A stretch of DNA of 64,000 nucleotides from contig VAFM01000001.1 in NCBI GenBank assembly GCA_005768725.1, forward strand, positions 372,001 to 436,000, written 5' to 3'. Source of the stretch: Blastochloris viridis. Its GTDB lineage: Bacteria > Pseudomonadota > Alphaproteobacteria > UBA2136 > UBA6156. Position numbers and translations under genes: made by a program. The notes beneath the pieces were generated by a model. That model did not search any database and was not told the origin of the DNA. It saw only the letters and a list, made by a program, of their open reading frames with translations. Shown here one piece after another: positions 1-8,182 of the stretch (position 1 is the first letter of the stretch; each line of letters opens with the position of its first letter).

Positions 1-978
1 CTCATACTGCCGATAATGTTTCTTGCCTTTAGGAATTGAAGCCAAAGTCTGTTTGAAGGAAGCCTTAATGGAAGCCGTTGACTGAGGTGTAATTTCTTCT
101 ATTCGATCAACAATTTGACCCAAGCCTTTCATATATTTTCTATACTCGTTTAAAACTTGAGGATGTTTTTCTGAAAAACCTGCTAGCCAATCTTTATCAA
201 ATGGATGCTTTTCTTTTAGAGTAGTTTTAAAGACATCCACACGACCATTTTTGAATGTGTGAACTAAAGGCCCATTGTTTGCTAACTCTTCTTCTTTCAG
301 AAATTGGATAGCAAAACCATCATAGAATTTCTGTGAATCAAACGAAGGAGACCACTTAACAATATGTTTTGGTACTAGAATAATTCTCTCGCCGTTATAT
401 GTTGGTAAATTTACATATTTATTTGTTTGCCATTTGCCCTTATCGGGTAACCAAATACGACCAGACACAACATCATCAGTCATAGGAATATCATGTAGAA
501 CACATTGTTGTTGAGTATATTCAATAAGCTGGCCTCGAATAATATTCGTTGTCATATCGGATATTTTATCTCTGCCGATACCTTCGATAAACAAGTCACA
601 GTCAGAAATATCAGAAACCAAGCCACTGCGTACTGCGTTACTACGAACTAAAGCGCCATAGACATATCTAGCTTGTCTCCCGCTAACGCCTCGACCTTTT
701 GGGGCGCCTTTGGAAAGGCCTAAACGAGTATCATTTGGTTCAGACAAGCCATCTAATAATTTAAGTGCGGTAGCCTCATCACCGCTACGAATAAGATCCA
801 CAATTCTTTGGAAAAAACCTGCGACCATTCCAGTGCAGACTTGAGCCCATTCATCTTCTCTTTCTGCAAGGGCCACAGGATCAATAAATAAAGGAATGTC
901 TGAATCTAAGTTAACATTTACAAAATCTACTGAGTGTTGGGTTAGAGGGATTCCAAAATGCTCTGTAAATCGAACCAT
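1..978 (-). CDS. Unknown protein, 3' end cut off by window edge
   Basis: Open for 326 codons from an ATG preceded by a good ribosome-binding site (GGAGTAATC) to the left edge, so the C-terminus is missing. I do not recognise the family. Visible blocks are an acidic N-terminal strand region ending LFIDPVAL, a glycine-rich LGLSKGAPKGRGVSG stretch near residue 95, and CDLFIEGIGRDKISDMTTNI near residue 130. There is no signal peptide or membrane segment, so it should be cytoplasmic. It sits in an island with an Mrr-type endonuclease and a DNA methyltransferase. A defence role is only a guess from these neighbours. Confidence 0.8.
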   Translation of the reverse strand, partial: MVRFTEHFGIPLTQHSVDFVNVNLDSDIPLFIDPVALAEREDEWAQVCTGMVAGFFQRIVDLIRSGDEATALKLLDGLSEPNDTRLGLSKGAPKGRGVSGRQARYVYGALVRSNAVRSGLVSDISDCDLFIEGIGRDKISDMTTNIIRGQLIEYTQQQCVLHDIPMTDDVVSGRIWLPDKGKWQTNKYVNLPTYNGERIILVPKHIVKWSPSFDSQKFYDGFAIQFLKEEELANNGPLVHTFKNGRVDVFKTTLKEKHPFDKDWLAGFSEKHPQVLNEYRKYMKGLGQIVDRIEEITPQSTASIKASFKQTLASIPKGKKHYRQYE

Positions 979-1072
979 GATTACTCCTATACTAAATTTA
1001 GCTAGAAACAATCATGCGCCTTTATATATCCATTTGCAAACATAAGCATTTATGAATGATGTAAGACAATAA

Positions 1073-1192
1073 TCATCCCCATATCCACCACCCCACACCA
1101 AGCCCCAGCAAAACTCCATAAAGGGTAAAAGCGACATAGACGATGATATATGCGCTGCGGGTGTCATCAGGTTGGGGGTGTTGTGTGGGCAT
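1073..1192 (-). CDS. 39-residue single-span membrane peptide
   Basis: Short ORF with a strong ribosome-binding site (GAAGGAGA, about 7 nt before the ATG). The product begins with a polar MPTQHPQPDDTRSA segment followed by one hydrophobic helix rich in V, L, G and aromatic residues, ending GWWIWG. A longer frame with a GTG start upstream exists (to 1309), but it lacks a comparable ribosome-binding site and would include the hairpin. Single-span peptides of this size occur in phages and toxin-antitoxin loci; nothing here identifies which. Function unknown. Confidence 0.55.
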   Translation of the reverse strand: MPTQHPQPDDTRSAYIIVYVAFTLYGVLLGLGVGWWIWG

Positions 1193-1724
1193 GGCTCGGT
1201 CTCCTTCGGTTGTACAAAGGCCTCTCTGTTTAAAGAGAGGCCGGGTGTAGTAACCGTCATTGAACGGCGCGATGCCTTTGGGCTTACGCCTTGGACCGAA
1301 CATCGCCACCCGGCCATAGGTATGCCGAGAAGACGCGTTCTATAACGCGAATGACACCTGTCTTGGCGGTGTCCGACCATCAATGAGGGGTTACTAGGCC
1401 CCAGAGCAATGACGCTCCGAACGCACTATAAGGCAAGTCGTTTCTGCCTAAAACCCTTAAATCGCAGATTTTCTCACGGAATGACTTGATACGCGCCGGA
1501 ACGCATGGTTGTATGGCCCTGCGCCTGGGAAACCAAGCGTGGGGCTTCTAACCCCTTACTGAACGGCAGCGAGCACCTGTCGAAACCCATTGTGCTGCCT
1601 TCCAACCTGAGGTTGGGGAGGCGGCGAAATACAATAGCGCAAGCAAATACGCTGCGCCGTTTCAGTACGGTTAGAACTCCCCGACCACCTTTTAGAGGTG
1701 GTCGCTTTATTAGGGAGAGGCGAC
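1193..1724. other. Intergenic control region of the island
   Basis: About 530 nt without a convincing gene. It contains the hairpin described at 1219, a short inverted repeat CCAACCTgAGGTTGG at 1602-1616, and a perfect 8-bp stem (GACCACCT / AGGTGGTC, 1683-1703) directly before the ribosome-binding site of the Mrr-type gene. The two divergent genes that flank it both have a hairpin just upstream of their ribosome-binding site. Overlapping short frames on both strands lack codon-use or start-site support. Confidence 0.5.
1219..1242 (-). promoter_or_regulatory. Perfect hairpin in the leader of the 39-residue peptide gene
   Basis: GGCCTCTCT and AGAGAGGCC form a perfect 9-bp stem around a 6-nt loop, roughly 25 nt upstream of the peptide start. 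On the minus strand only TTTG follows, so it is a weak terminator candidate; a processing or leader structure is equally possible. Confidence 0.55.
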
Positions 1725-2657
1725 ATGGACCGTATTACCGCAACCAAAGCCCGCTACATTAAGCTGGGAGACACCGGGCGGTGGGAGCAGCAAGCTTTCG
1801 AGGAAGGCTACATTCCTCTTCAATACCAAAATGTCCCGCATGAGATAGCCGCTACTCTAGATAAAGATAAGATTCGCCAATGCCTGATAGATACCGGTAT
1901 GGCTCTCCGAACCGCTTCAGACCATGCCCGCCAGGTATTAGACTTCTACACCCTCGACGAGAGCACGCTTTGGATCACCTTTACCTCCAACTACCTTTAC
2001 TGGTGTTTTGCCGAGCCGGACGTCATTCCCAGCAAGCCCGACGAAATTGAGAGTAAGGGGCACCGTTATCGACGCACCCGGGGAGCCTGGCACAACACGA
2101 ATCTGAAGGGTGAACCGCTCTACCTCACAGGTATTAGCGGGGATTTAGCTAAGAAGGCTATGTATCAAATGGCCATCTGTAATGTATTCCCGGACCAGCT
2201 GGAATACCTGCTGCGCAAGATCAACGGCGAGGAACAGGATGTGGTTCGTGAAGCCACCCGTGCCCGGCAGGCCATGCTGGCGTCGATAGAAGCCCTCATG
2301 AAGCAGCTACATCCGAAAGACTTCGAAATTCTGGTGGACCTGATCTTCAGCCAAAGCGGCTGGCGGCGGCTGGGTGCCATGGGCGGGGTACAGAAGACCT
2401 CGGACATGGAACTGGAGCTGCCCAGCACCAGCGAACGGGCCTTTATTCAAGTTAAGAGCGACACTTGGCAGTCACAACTGAACGCCTACGCAAAACAGCT
2501 GGAAACGCGCGGCGACGCCCGCATGTTCTTCGCCTACCACACCAGCCGGGGCGAGCTGGCGAGCACCAACCCGCAGATCATACTGCTCGGCCCCCAGCGC
2601 CTGTCGGAAATGGTGCTGGGGGCCGGGCTATTCGATTGGTTGATGCAGAAGATTTAG
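1725..2657 (+). CDS. Mrr-type restriction endonuclease-like protein
   Basis: A 310-residue protein; the ATG at 1725 is chosen because GGGAGAGG lies just upstream. The C-terminal third matches the Mrr/PD-(D/E)XK nuclease pattern: HPKDFEILVDLIF, then a G-rich turn, TSDMELEL (metal-binding Asp) and FIQVKS (Q-x-K active-site strand). The N-terminal about 190 residues show no domain I recognise and may form a target-recognition or regulatory part. Mrr-family enzymes cleave DNA with foreign methylation. A ParB/methyltransferase gene lies on the opposite strand and converges with this one, so the pair could act on the same modification, but that is inference. Confidence 0.8.
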   Translation: MDRITATKARYIKLGDTGRWEQQAFEEGYIPLQYQNVPHEIAATLDKDKIRQCLIDTGMALRTASDHARQVLDFYTLDESTLWITFTSNYLYWCFAEPDVIPSKPDEIESKGHRYRRTRGAWHNTNLKGEPLYLTGISGDLAKKAMYQMAICNVFPDQLEYLLRKINGEEQDVVREATRARQAMLASIEALMKQLHPKDFEILVDLIFSQSGWRRLGAMGGVQKTSDMELELPSTSERAFIQVKSDTWQSQLNAYAKQLETRGDARMFFAYHTSRGELASTNPQIILLGPQRLSEMVLGAGLFDWLMQKI

Positions 2658-2659
2658 GT

Positions 2660-3163
2660 CTATTCCTCTTTATCCTTTTTGATTTTCTCTTCAAGCTTTT
2701 CCATAAACTGGACTCCTCCCATCGGTTTAGCCACATTCTTCTGAGCAGTAGCAATAAGCTCATCAAGAACTTTCTCATCCAGATCCATTAGCTTGGCATC
2801 GTGCAGTCGATAGATGTTAATCATGGTTTTCCAAGTTTCATAGTTTTCGGTCTCTTGACGCTGATATTCCATCTGCGCATCGTGGTGCGACATGAAGATA
2901 ATCATATCCATCATCATCTGAGCATAGCGAACGTCCTTCATTCCCTGCTTCATGCAAGCGTCAATAAACGCCGACACTAAAGGTATTCGAAGAAGTTCAC
3001 CTTTTTCAGGCCATTCTACGTCGCGCATAAGGGCTTCGCGCACAATCGTTGCCATGTTACGGGAGCCAATCGGACGACCCTTAGGGTTCTTGACTTCGCC
3101 GGGCTTGATGCGTGTGGCTTTCGAACCTTCGCCGTGCCCCTTTCCGGTCTTCTTTGTGCTCAT
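2660..3163 (-). CDS. DUF5681-type protein
   Basis: 167 residues. The N-terminus has the basic IKPGEVKNPKGRPIGSRN block typical of DUF5681 proteins, usually found beside phage terminase or methyltransferase genes. The remainder is predicted helical and ends in a lysine/glutamate-rich tail (EKIKKDKEE), suggesting nucleic-acid or protein binding. Its ATG overlaps the stop codon of the upstream methyltransferase gene by one base (TAATG), so the two are translationally coupled and probably work together. It converges with the Mrr-type gene, with only 2 nt between the stop codons. Confidence 0.75.
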   Translation of the reverse strand: MSTKKTGKGHGEGSKATRIKPGEVKNPKGRPIGSRNMATIVREALMRDVEWPEKGELLRIPLVSAFIDACMKQGMKDVRYAQMMMDMIIFMSHHDAQMEYQRQETENYETWKTMINIYRLHDAKLMDLDEKVLDELIATAQKNVAKPMGGVQFMEKLEEKIKKDKEE

Positions 3164-4488
3164 TAAAGGTTCTCTCCGTCTTGAGCCTTAGCAGTAAGCT
3201 CCATTTGCGCGTCGAAAGTCTTACCCGTTAGCGCGTTAATGGCATCCTTACCGGTCAGAGCCTGCCAGCGGCGAACAGCCACATCCACGTATTTCGGGTC
3301 CATCTCGATCAGACGCGCCTTACGGCCCATCCGTTCGGCGGCAATCAGGGTCGATCCACTTCCACCAAAGGCATCCAGCACGTAGTCACCAGGGTTGGAA
3401 CAGTCCTGAATCGCATCGGCCAGCATACGGACCGGCTTCACCGTCGGGTGCATAGCCAGCTCGTCCTCCCGCCCGTTGCGCAAGGTGTTAACCCCACGGT
3501 AATTCCAGACGTTGGTGCGGTTGCGGCCATACCGGCCGAGGGCAACATTGTTGATGTGGTTAGCCTTGCCCTTCTTAAACACGGCGACCAGCTCGTGCTT
3601 GGAGCGGTAAAGGCTACCCATGCCGCCGTTATCCTTGTTCCAGACGCAGATGTTCTTCAACTCCAAAGCAGCATCATCACCAGCACCGAGAAGGGCAGCG
3701 ATGTGGCGCCAGTCCATAAACATGAACAAGATGGCGCCGTCTGCGCAGACACTGGCCATGTTTTCACAGGATTCGCGAAGGAACGTATAGAACTGCTTTT
3801 CGGTCATTTCACCGCTGGCCATAGCGAATTCCTCGTGGACGACTTTACCGAGACCGGAAACGTGGCCCTTGATAGGCACGTTATAGGGCGGGTCGGTCAA
3901 CACCATGGTCATCTTCTCCTTGCCCAGAAGCGCAGAGTAAGTGTCGGAGTCCAGCGAGTCGCCGCAGATAACGCGGTGATCGCCCATCTGCCAGATATCG
4001 CCTTTGCGGGTAACAATGTGCGGCAAGGCCTTAGGGATTTCATCGCCGGCATCGGGATCTTCGTCATCCAGAGACTGGACTTTGAGCTCGATCTCCGGCA
4101 TGTCGAAGCCGATAGCACTGATCTCGAATTCCGTCTCTTCGAACTTCAGCAGATCCTGCAGTTCCAGCGCCAGAGCCTCGTCGTCCCAGCTGGACTTCTC
4201 GGCCAGCCGGTTATCGGCAATGCGGTAGGCCTTCTTCTGAGCGTCGCTCAGGTGAGCGAACTTCAGCGTTGGCACTTCGGTCATGCCGAGCAACTTCGCG
4301 GCTGCCACCCGGCCGTGTCCGGCGAGGATGGTGTGGTTATCGTCAATCAGCACCGGGGCCAAGAAGCCGAACGATGCGATGCTATCGGCAAGCTGGCGGA
4401 TTTGAGCCTTGCTGTGCTTGCGCGGGTTGGTTTTGTGGGCTTTGAGCTTGCTGACAAGCATCATCGCCGCAGGGGTAGATACGTCCAT
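3163..4488 (-). CDS. ParB-domain / DNA methyltransferase fusion
   Basis: 441 residues. Residues about 10-95 are a ParB/Srx-type N-terminal domain (ILAGHGRVAAAKLLG, then the usual AYRIADNRLAE tail). A DNA methylase domain follows, with motif IV DPPY at 199-202 and the SAM-binding DAFGGSGST near residue 383. The order IV before I and the DPPY form indicate a beta-class N6-adenine or N4-cytosine methyltransferase. Such fusions are common in prophages and integrative elements. The ribosome-binding site is TAGGAG, about 9 nt before the ATG. The target sequence cannot be read from the protein. Confidence 0.9.
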   Translation of the reverse strand: MDVSTPAAMMLVSKLKAHKTNPRKHSKAQIRQLADSIASFGFLAPVLIDDNHTILAGHGRVAAAKLLGMTEVPTLKFAHLSDAQKKAYRIADNRLAEKSSWDDEALALELQDLLKFEETEFEISAIGFDMPEIELKVQSLDDEDPDAGDEIPKALPHIVTRKGDIWQMGDHRVICGDSLDSDTYSALLGKEKMTMVLTDPPYNVPIKGHVSGLGKVVHEEFAMASGEMTEKQFYTFLRESCENMASVCADGAILFMFMDWRHIAALLGAGDDAALELKNICVWNKDNGGMGSLYRSKHELVAVFKKGKANHINNVALGRYGRNRTNVWNYRGVNTLRNGREDELAMHPTVKPVRMLADAIQDCSNPGDYVLDAFGGSGSTLIAAERMGRKARLIEMDPKYVDVAVRRWQALTGKDAINALTGKTFDAQMELTAKAQDGENL

Positions 4489-5141
4489 GACGGTACGCTC
4501 CTATATTACGGGTTGTGATTTTTTCGCCGGGCCTCACTTCCGCGTAGAGGCTGTTTTCCGGCTCGGGTGCTTGTCAGGCTTTTCGGGGCTCTACTTGAGT
4601 CCCCTGTGGAGTCTTCCGCTTGCTGCAGAATTAATGGACGTGCGACGTGCCCTGTTGTGTCCACCACGGTATGGCAGGGCGATGGATCTATAACACAAGG
4701 ATTGTGTGTGATAGCAAGGCCTTAAGTTGGATTTGAGGTTATATTCCAAAGGGCGGTTTTGCCTTAAATATCAATAATGGCACGCTGAGAAAGCCAAGGC
4801 TGAACTCAAAATTCCATCTGCGCAATTTTCGCGTAAGTATTTGATATATAATGATAATTATTTTTATAAGTTGTTGTTTTAGAAAGAATTTAAAGAATAC
4901 GCCTAGAAGGTAAAAGCAGACTTATCCATTAAATACCCATTAAATTGGGGAAGCGGCGGACGAAAGGGGTGCGCGAAAACGCTCCCATGCCAGAATGGGG
5001 CGGGACAATTTATGGCGGAAATCAGGGGAAATTTTTAACTATGGCTGGGGAGGAAGGACGTGACTGCCGCGAAATGACAGAAAACGGCCATTTCTGGCCG
5101 CTTATTTATCTCAAACTACTGAAAATAAAGAGAAAATTCAA
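4489..5141. other. Long AT-rich intergenic region at the island edge
   Basis: About 650 nt with no credible gene. It must hold the promoter of the methyltransferase operon. A 6-bp inverted repeat (ACACAA gga TTGTGT, 4693-4707) could be an operator. The stretch 4,820-4,950 is clearly AT-richer than the surroundings. A copy of the tRNA-Gln 3' end sits at 5041-5058. Confidence 0.5.
5041..5058 (-). repeat. Partial copy of tRNA-Gln 3' end (attachment-site-like)
   Basis: Eighteen bases (ATGGCTGGGGAGGAAGGA on the plus strand) are identical to 5141-5158, the 3' end of tRNA-Gln, exactly 100 nt away. Short copies of a tRNA 3' end are the usual mark left by tRNA-targeting integrases. Confidence 0.6.
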
Positions 5142-5216
5142 TGGCTGGGGAGGAAGGATTCGAACCCTCGTATGGCTGTACCAAAAACAGCTGCCTTACC
5201 ACTTGGCGACTCCCCA
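5142..5216 (-). tRNA. tRNA-Gln (anticodon TTG)
   Basis: 75 nt with encoded CCA. The acceptor stem TGGGGAG/CTCCCCA is complete and the T-loop is TTCGAAT. The anticodon stem GCTGT/ACAGC encloses loop TTTTGGT, giving anticodon TTG. The accessory island lies on its 3' side. Confidence 0.95.
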
Positions 5217-5245
5217 AACCGGGTTTTATCTACCTCAAATAAATT

Positions 5246-5320
5246 TGGCTCCGGCGGCTGGGCTCGAACCAGCGACCCACGGATTAACAGTCCGTTGCTC
5301 TACCGCTGAGCTACGCCGGA
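5246..5320 (-). tRNA. tRNA-Asn (anticodon GTT)
   Basis: 75 nt with encoded CCA. The acceptor stem TCCGGCG/CGCCGGA pairs fully; the anticodon loop CTGTTAA carries GTT. It lies 29 nt upstream of tRNA-Gln on the same strand, so the two are probably cotranscribed. Confidence 0.96.
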
Positions 5321-5532
5321 GCAGGTAGACGCGCTCTTATGCGAAATTGCAGGCCCTCTGTCAACTCTCTTTTGGCCTCTTTTTGACCAAATGCCCCTGC
5401 CCTAGGCAGCCAAGCCACCCGTATGTGGCTTTCCGGCCCGGATAAACCGCCCTTCCCGCCTTAAAACGCAGCGTATTACCGTTTGTATCCGTTGACAGCC
5501 CTCCCAATCCCCGTTATCCAACAAGAGAAGTT

Positions 5533-5607
5533 GGCCGGATGGCGAAGTGGTAACGCTACGGTCTGCAAAACCGTCATGCGCGGGTTCGAATCCCGCTCCG
5601 GCCTCCA
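5533..5607 (+). tRNA. tRNA-Cys (anticodon GCA)
   Basis: 75 nt with encoded CCA. The acceptor stem is GGCCGGA/TCCGGCC, and the anticodon loop CTGCAAA carries GCA. Its last 29 nt are duplicated downstream. Confidence 0.95.
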
Positions 5608-5764
5608 ACTTTATTCTCCCACGCCTGCCGGTTTTGCCCCCAAGGGGCGGTCTGCTCATTTTAGTACTTTGGCGTCACACGCGGGTTCAAATCCCGCTCC
5701 GGCCTCCAACTTTATTCTCCTGCGCCTGCCGGTTTTGCCCCAAGGGGCGGTCTGCTCATTTTAG
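5579..5764 (+). repeat. Tandem duplication including the tRNA-Cys 3' end
   Basis: Two copies of about 85 nt, 5579-5664 and 5680-5764, are nearly identical. Each starts in the T-arm of tRNA-Cys, includes the 3' acceptor strand and CCA, and continues through a GCCCC-AAGGGGC hairpin to TCATTTTAG. The second copy differs at the T-loop (TTCAAAT for TTCGAAT) and at a few flanking bases, and has no 5' tRNA half, so it is not a functional tRNA. It could be an old attachment-site duplication or a replication slip. Confidence 0.85.
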
Positions 5765-5768
5765 CTGG

Positions 5769-6755
5769 TTAGCTGGCACTTTGCAGAACGGCGAGCGTAA
5801 GCTGTTCGCGTTTCGTAAGACCGCGTGAATTTATTATCTTCTCATTCACTAGAACACCGGTTTCAAATTGCTGGAAAACCGCCGGATGAATGTAACATTT
5901 ACGGCAGATAGCAGGCGTATTGCCCAGTTTGGCTGCGACCTGCTTTACCACTCCGGTCAGGCATTTTCGGATGGCTGTTAGAGAATCCGGACGTTCCAGT
6001 TTAGAAATTTCCGTATAGGCCAGCACTGTGCCGGCCCATGTGCGGAAGTCTTTCGCGCTGATATCATCGCCCGTCAGCTCCCGCAGGTAATCGTTAATAT
6101 CATGCGAGGATAACGCACGGTACTCGCCGTCCTCATCTTTATATTGAAACAGTCTTTGGCCGGGAAGCTCCTGGCATGCGCGAATGACCTTTGCGACCCG
6201 ATGATCGGTCAGGCTTAAATTCCATTCCTTTCCGCTTTTGCCGATAAATCGGAAGCGTAGTTCTTGACCCTTCACCTGGACGTGGCGGTTACGGAGAGTC
6301 GTCAGGCCATAGCTTTTATTGGTGCGGGCATAATCTTCGTTACCAATGCGAATAAGGGTCACTTCCAGCAGATTGATCGCTGTCGCGATGATCTTCGCGC
6401 GTCCAAGACCAGGCTGATTCATCTGTGCACGTATATGCCGGCGGATGCGCGGCAGATGTTGGGCGAATGTGACCATACGACTGTACTTTGTGAGATTCTG
6501 GCTGACGGTCCAATCCGGGTGGTAGCGATATTGCTTACGGCCTTTGGCATCCCGACCGGTTGCCTGCAAATGTCCTTCCGGGTTGGTGCATATCCATACC
6601 TGCGTATACGCGGGCGGAATGCCCAAGGCATTGATGCGCGCAATCTCAACTTTATCGGTCACGCGGTCGCCATCCGGCGTATAATAGGAAAATCCTTTAC
6701 CGGATTTGCGGCGGGTATAACCAGGTTCGGCATCGGTGACATAGGTAAGCGGCAT
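5769..6755 (-). CDS. DNA topoisomerase IB
   Basis: About 328 residues from the ATG at 6755, where the conserved LTYVTDAEPGYTRRKSGKGF region starts; an earlier ATG at 6836 would add 27 unconserved residues. The protein has the bacterial/poxvirus-type topoisomerase IB layout, with the DNA-cleavage domain from about residue 100 and the catalytic tyrosine near the C-terminus in NTPAICRKCYIHPAV. The enzyme relaxes positive and negative supercoils through a 3'-phosphotyrosine link without ATP. The 5' end is divergent from the radical-SAM gene, with about 180 nt between. Confidence 0.92.
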   Translation of the reverse strand: MPLTYVTDAEPGYTRRKSGKGFSYYTPDGDRVTDKVEIARINALGIPPAYTQVWICTNPEGHLQATGRDAKGRKQYRYHPDWTVSQNLTKYSRMVTFAQHLPRIRRHIRAQMNQPGLGRAKIIATAINLLEVTLIRIGNEDYARTNKSYGLTTLRNRHVQVKGQELRFRFIGKSGKEWNLSLTDHRVAKVIRACQELPGQRLFQYKDEDGEYRALSSHDINDYLRELTGDDISAKDFRTWAGTVLAYTEISKLERPDSLTAIRKCLTGVVKQVAAKLGNTPAICRKCYIHPAVFQQFETGVLVNEKIINSRGLTKREQLTLAVLQSAS

Positions 6756-6937
6756 GCTAAGGCAATGTGTGATGTTATGCGGGGTTCCGTTAGCTTGATG
6801 AAAATGGGTGGCAGTCTGATATCTTGCCACGTTCACGCCTATTCATACTCCTCTTTGCTAATCCCCTTCCCCGTCCTTGCATTTGGTGGTCATTCTGCTA
6901 CATTGATATTAGAACAATTATCAAACGAGACGGAGCC

Positions 6938-8182
6938 ATGGACATTGCCGCCAAGCTGGCCATCCTTTCGGATGCTGCCAAATACGATGCCAGTTGCGCC
7001 AGTGGTGGCGGAAAAGGCGATGGGTTAAAATCGGCCAAGGACGGGGGGATCGGTAACACCCGGACCAGCGGGATATGCCATAGCTTTACGCCTGATGGGC
7101 GCTGTGTCGCGCTCCTCAAGATATTGCTCACCAATTTTTGTGTCTTCGATTGCAAGTACTGCGTGAACCGCGTGTCATCCGATACACCGCGGGCACGTTT
7201 CAGTGTGACAGAGGTTGTAAACCTCACGCTGGATTTTTACCGACGGAATTATATTGAAGGCCTGTTTCTCAGCTCCGGCATCATCCGGAACTCAGATTAC
7301 ACCATGGAGCAGTTGATTGCCGTGGCGAAGAGCCTGCGTACCGATCATGGGTTCGGTGGATATATCCACCTCAAGACCATTCCCGGAGCGTCGGACGACC
7401 TGCTGGCCGAAGCCGGGCTGTATGCCGACCGCTTGAGTGTGAACATCGAGCTACCGACACCGGCCGACATTACGCAACTGGCGCCGGAGAAGAACCACAG
7501 CATGCTGGAAAAGAATATGCTGCGTATCAAGATAGAAACCGACGACAACCGCGATGCCCGCAAAACCCTGAAGAAGGCGCCGGTCTATGCGCCCGGCGGA
7601 CAGAGCACCCAGATGATCGTCGGTGCTACCCCGACCCCTGACCGCGCGATTCTGCAAACCGCTCACCATATGTACCAAAGCTATGGCATGCGGCGGGTGT
7701 ATTACTCGGCCTTCAGCCCCATACCCCATGCCGATAACCGCCTGCCCGCGATTGCTCCGCCGCTGGTGCGTGAGCACCGGCTGTACCAGAGCGACTGGCT
7801 GCTGCGTTTTTATGGCTACAGCGTGGATGAAGTGGCACCGGCCGATGAACCGGAACTGGATCTGGCCGTAGACCCCAAAGTGAGTTGGGCGTTGCGAAAC
7901 CCGCATTTCTTTCCGCTGGATGTGAACAAGGCAAGCCGCCAGCAACTGTTGCGTGTTCCAGGGTTTGGCGTGCAGGGTGTGAAGCGGATATTGGCGGCGC
8001 GGCGCTTTGGCAAGCTGCGGCTGGCCGACCTTGTGCGGATGCGGCTTTCGCTCAGCCGGGCGACGCCGTTCATCGTTACCGCCGATAACAACCCCGACAC
8101 CAAATTGCTGGATGCGCCCGATTTTGCGCAGCGGATACGGAGCCGGATTGTTCAGCCGCAGCAACTGAGCTTGGCGATTTAG
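6938..8182 (+). CDS. Radical-SAM DNA modification/repair protein (TIGR03916-like)
   Basis: 414 residues from the ATG at 6938, preceded by GAGACGGAG. The 4Fe-4S cluster motif CVFDCKYC (CxxxCxxC) is at residues 68-75. The C-terminal part has a helix-hairpin-helix DNA-binding motif (NKASRQQLLRVPGFG, near residues 327-341). This matches the family described as a putative DNA modification/repair radical-SAM protein, usually linked to a uracil-DNA-glycosylase-like protein. The stop codon is directly followed by the start of the next gene, as expected for an operon. The chemical reaction is unknown. Confidence 0.9.
   Translation: MDIAAKLAILSDAAKYDASCASGGGKGDGLKSAKDGGIGNTRTSGICHSFTPDGRCVALLKILLTNFCVFDCKYCVNRVSSDTPRARFSVTEVVNLTLDFYRRNYIEGLFLSSGIIRNSDYTMEQLIAVAKSLRTDHGFGGYIHLKTIPGASDDLLAEAGLYADRLSVNIELPTPADITQLAPEKNHSMLEKNMLRIKIETDDNRDARKTLKKAPVYAPGGQSTQMIVGATPTPDRAILQTAHHMYQSYGMRRVYYSAFSPIPHADNRLPAIAPPLVREHRLYQSDWLLRFYGYSVDEVAPADEPELDLAVDPKVSWALRNPHFFPLDVNKASRQQLLRVPGFGVQGVKRILAARRFGKLRLADLVRMRLSLSRATPFIVTADNNPDTKLLDAPDFAQRIRSRIVQPQQLSLAI

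Noticed and set aside
1505..1762. 85-codon plus-strand frame before the Mrr-type gene
   Set aside because: Overlaps the start of the nuclease gene, has no ribosome-binding site, and contains a leader hairpin.
4945..5328. 127-codon plus-strand frame over the tRNA-Gln/tRNA-Asn region
   Set aside because: It runs antisense through two tRNA genes, so it is not coding.
5680..5708. A second tRNA-Cys gene
   Set aside because: Only the T-arm and acceptor 3' strand are present; there is no 5' half, D-arm or anticodon arm.
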